Source: Actinomycetota bacterium (GTDB taxonomy: Bacteria > Actinomycetota > Acidimicrobiia > Acidimicrobiales > Acidimicrobiaceae). Taken from it: a DNA stretch of 13,634 nucleotides. Below, in pieces: positions 12,913 through 13,634 of this stretch. A program made the position numbers and the translations under genes. The notes under the pieces are model-generated. The model was not told the origin of the DNA. It saw nothing but the letters and a program-made list of their open reading frames with translations, and ran no database searches. Each line of letters starts with the position of its first letter. The stretch's first letter is position 1. The stretch covers positions 1-13,634 of the forward strand of contig DAHVOF010000131.1 in the NCBI GenBank assembly GCA_027318945.1, read 5' to 3'.

Positions 12913-13634
12913 CGATCCTGCTCCGGCCGCATCGTAGGAAACGCGACAACTTCCCTGATCTGGGACTGATCCGTCAGCAGCATGACAAGCCTGTCAATTC
13001 CTATTCCAAGTCCGCCGGTCGCGGGAAGGCCGTACTCCAAAGCTCGAAGGTAGTCTTCGTCCATCCCCATAGCTTCGTCGTCTCCCGCCTTGCCCTGAGC
13101 GACCTGGTACTGAAATCGCTTCCTCTGCTCGGCGGGATCCGTCAGCTCCGAAAATGCATTGGCCAACTCTCTGCCGGCGGCGATCACTTCAAACCGCTCC
13201 ACCATCCCGGGTTTGGATCGATGGTCCCGAGAGAGCGGTGATACCTCGAGTGGATAGTCACACACAAACACCGGATCCCAGATCGTGTGCTCGGCCAGCT
13301 TCTCGTAAATCTCTAGCAACACCTTTCCGGGGCCCCAAGACGGAGAAAGCGGGATCTCATGATCACGCGCTATTTCTTCTAATTCCGCAAGCCCCATCGA
13401 AAGTCGAACCTCTTTGCCAACCTGTTCAGAGACTATGTCCTCCATGGACAGCCGTTTCCATGGGGGAGTCAGGTCTAGCACTTTGCCTTGGTAGGGGATT
13501 ACCTTTGATCCGCAAACAAGCTGGGCCAGATGAGAGATCATCTCCTCCGTGAGCGCCATCATGTCGTAATAGTCTGAGTAGGCCTCATAAAGCTCGAGCA
13601 TCGTAAACTCAGGATTATGCCTGGGAGATATACC
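12909..13634 (-). CDS. lysS: Lysyl-tRNA synthetase, class II, C-terminal part
   Basis: Partial gene entering from the right edge; 241 codons plus stop are visible, roughly half of a class II LysRS (about 490-510 residues). It charges tRNA-Lys using ATP. Class II motif 2 is seen right at the edge, SPRHNPEFTMLELYEAY, whose Arg contacts ATP. Motif 3 is GGLGIGIDRLVMLLT near the C-terminus, followed by the LysRS-typical tail IREVVAFPTMRP. Between them are DYPLEVSPLSRDHRSKPGMVERFE and RELANAFSELTDP, both characteristic of LysRS rather than AspRS/AsnRS. The anticodon-binding domain and motif 1 lie outside the window. In mycobacteria lysS is also close to clpC1; here prenyl synthase, IDI-2, the lyase and the GlcG gene separate them. 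Confidence 0.96.
   Translation of the reverse strand, partial: GISPRHNPEFTMLELYEAYSDYYDMMALTEEMISHLAQLVCGSKVIPYQGKVLDLTPPWKRLSMEDIVSEQVGKEVRLSMGLAELEEIARDHEIPLSPSWGPGKVLLEIYEKLAEHTIWDPVFVCDYPLEVSPLSRDHRSKPGMVERFEVIAAGRELANAFSELTDPAEQRKRFQYQVAQGKAGDDEAMGMDEDYLRALEYGLPATGGLGIGIDRLVMLLTDQSQIREVVAFPTMRPEQDR

Overview
The window looks like chromosomal DNA from an actinobacterium. CarD, ClpC1-type ClpC, DisA, RadA, a GlxR/CRP-like regulator and class II LysRS are all present, and the order recalls the mycobacterial Rv3579c-Rv3598c neighbourhood (recalled, not searched). GC content looks moderate by eye, and GTG/TTG starts are common. A deep-branching group such as Acidimicrobiia would fit, but that is only a guess.

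Layout. (1) Positions 1-2469, minus strand: carD > ispD > ispF > rlmB. This joins an RNA-polymerase-binding regulator, two consecutive-pathway MEP isoprenoid enzymes and a 23S rRNA 2'-O-methyltransferase that runs off the left edge. (2) Positions 2615-3274, plus strand: a CRP/FNR-type regulator, divergent from carD, with a CRP-like dyad just before its start. (3) Positions 3317-8390, minus strand: clpC > radA > disA, covering protein quality control, recombination repair and c-di-AMP synthesis/DNA scanning. (4) Positions 8603-10792: a plus-strand polyprenyl diphosphate synthase converging on a minus-strand type 2 (FMN) IPP isomerase. (5) Positions 10793-11268: a 476-base stretch without a credible gene, holding a long inverted repeat. 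(6) Positions 11269-12738, minus strand: a GlcG/HbpS-family protein gene upstream of an isocitrate lyase/PEP mutase superfamily lyase. (7) From 12909 to the right edge, minus strand: the C-terminal part of lysS.

How the genes fit together. IspD and IspF help make IPP/DMAPP, type 2 IDI balances the two isomers, and the prenyl synthase elongates them, probably to a quinone side chain. CarD, ClpC, RadA, DisA and the CRP-like protein form a stress/genome-maintenance and transcription-control set. The lyase/GlcG pair is the most accessory-looking part and its substrate is unknown.

Most of the window is core metabolism and housekeeping. I found no mobile element, CRISPR array, tRNA or rRNA, and no clear new multi-gene system. 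The points most worth a second look are the long inverted repeat at 11089-11178, the dyad at the crp start, the divergent IspF CMP-site loop, and the lyase/GlcG pair.
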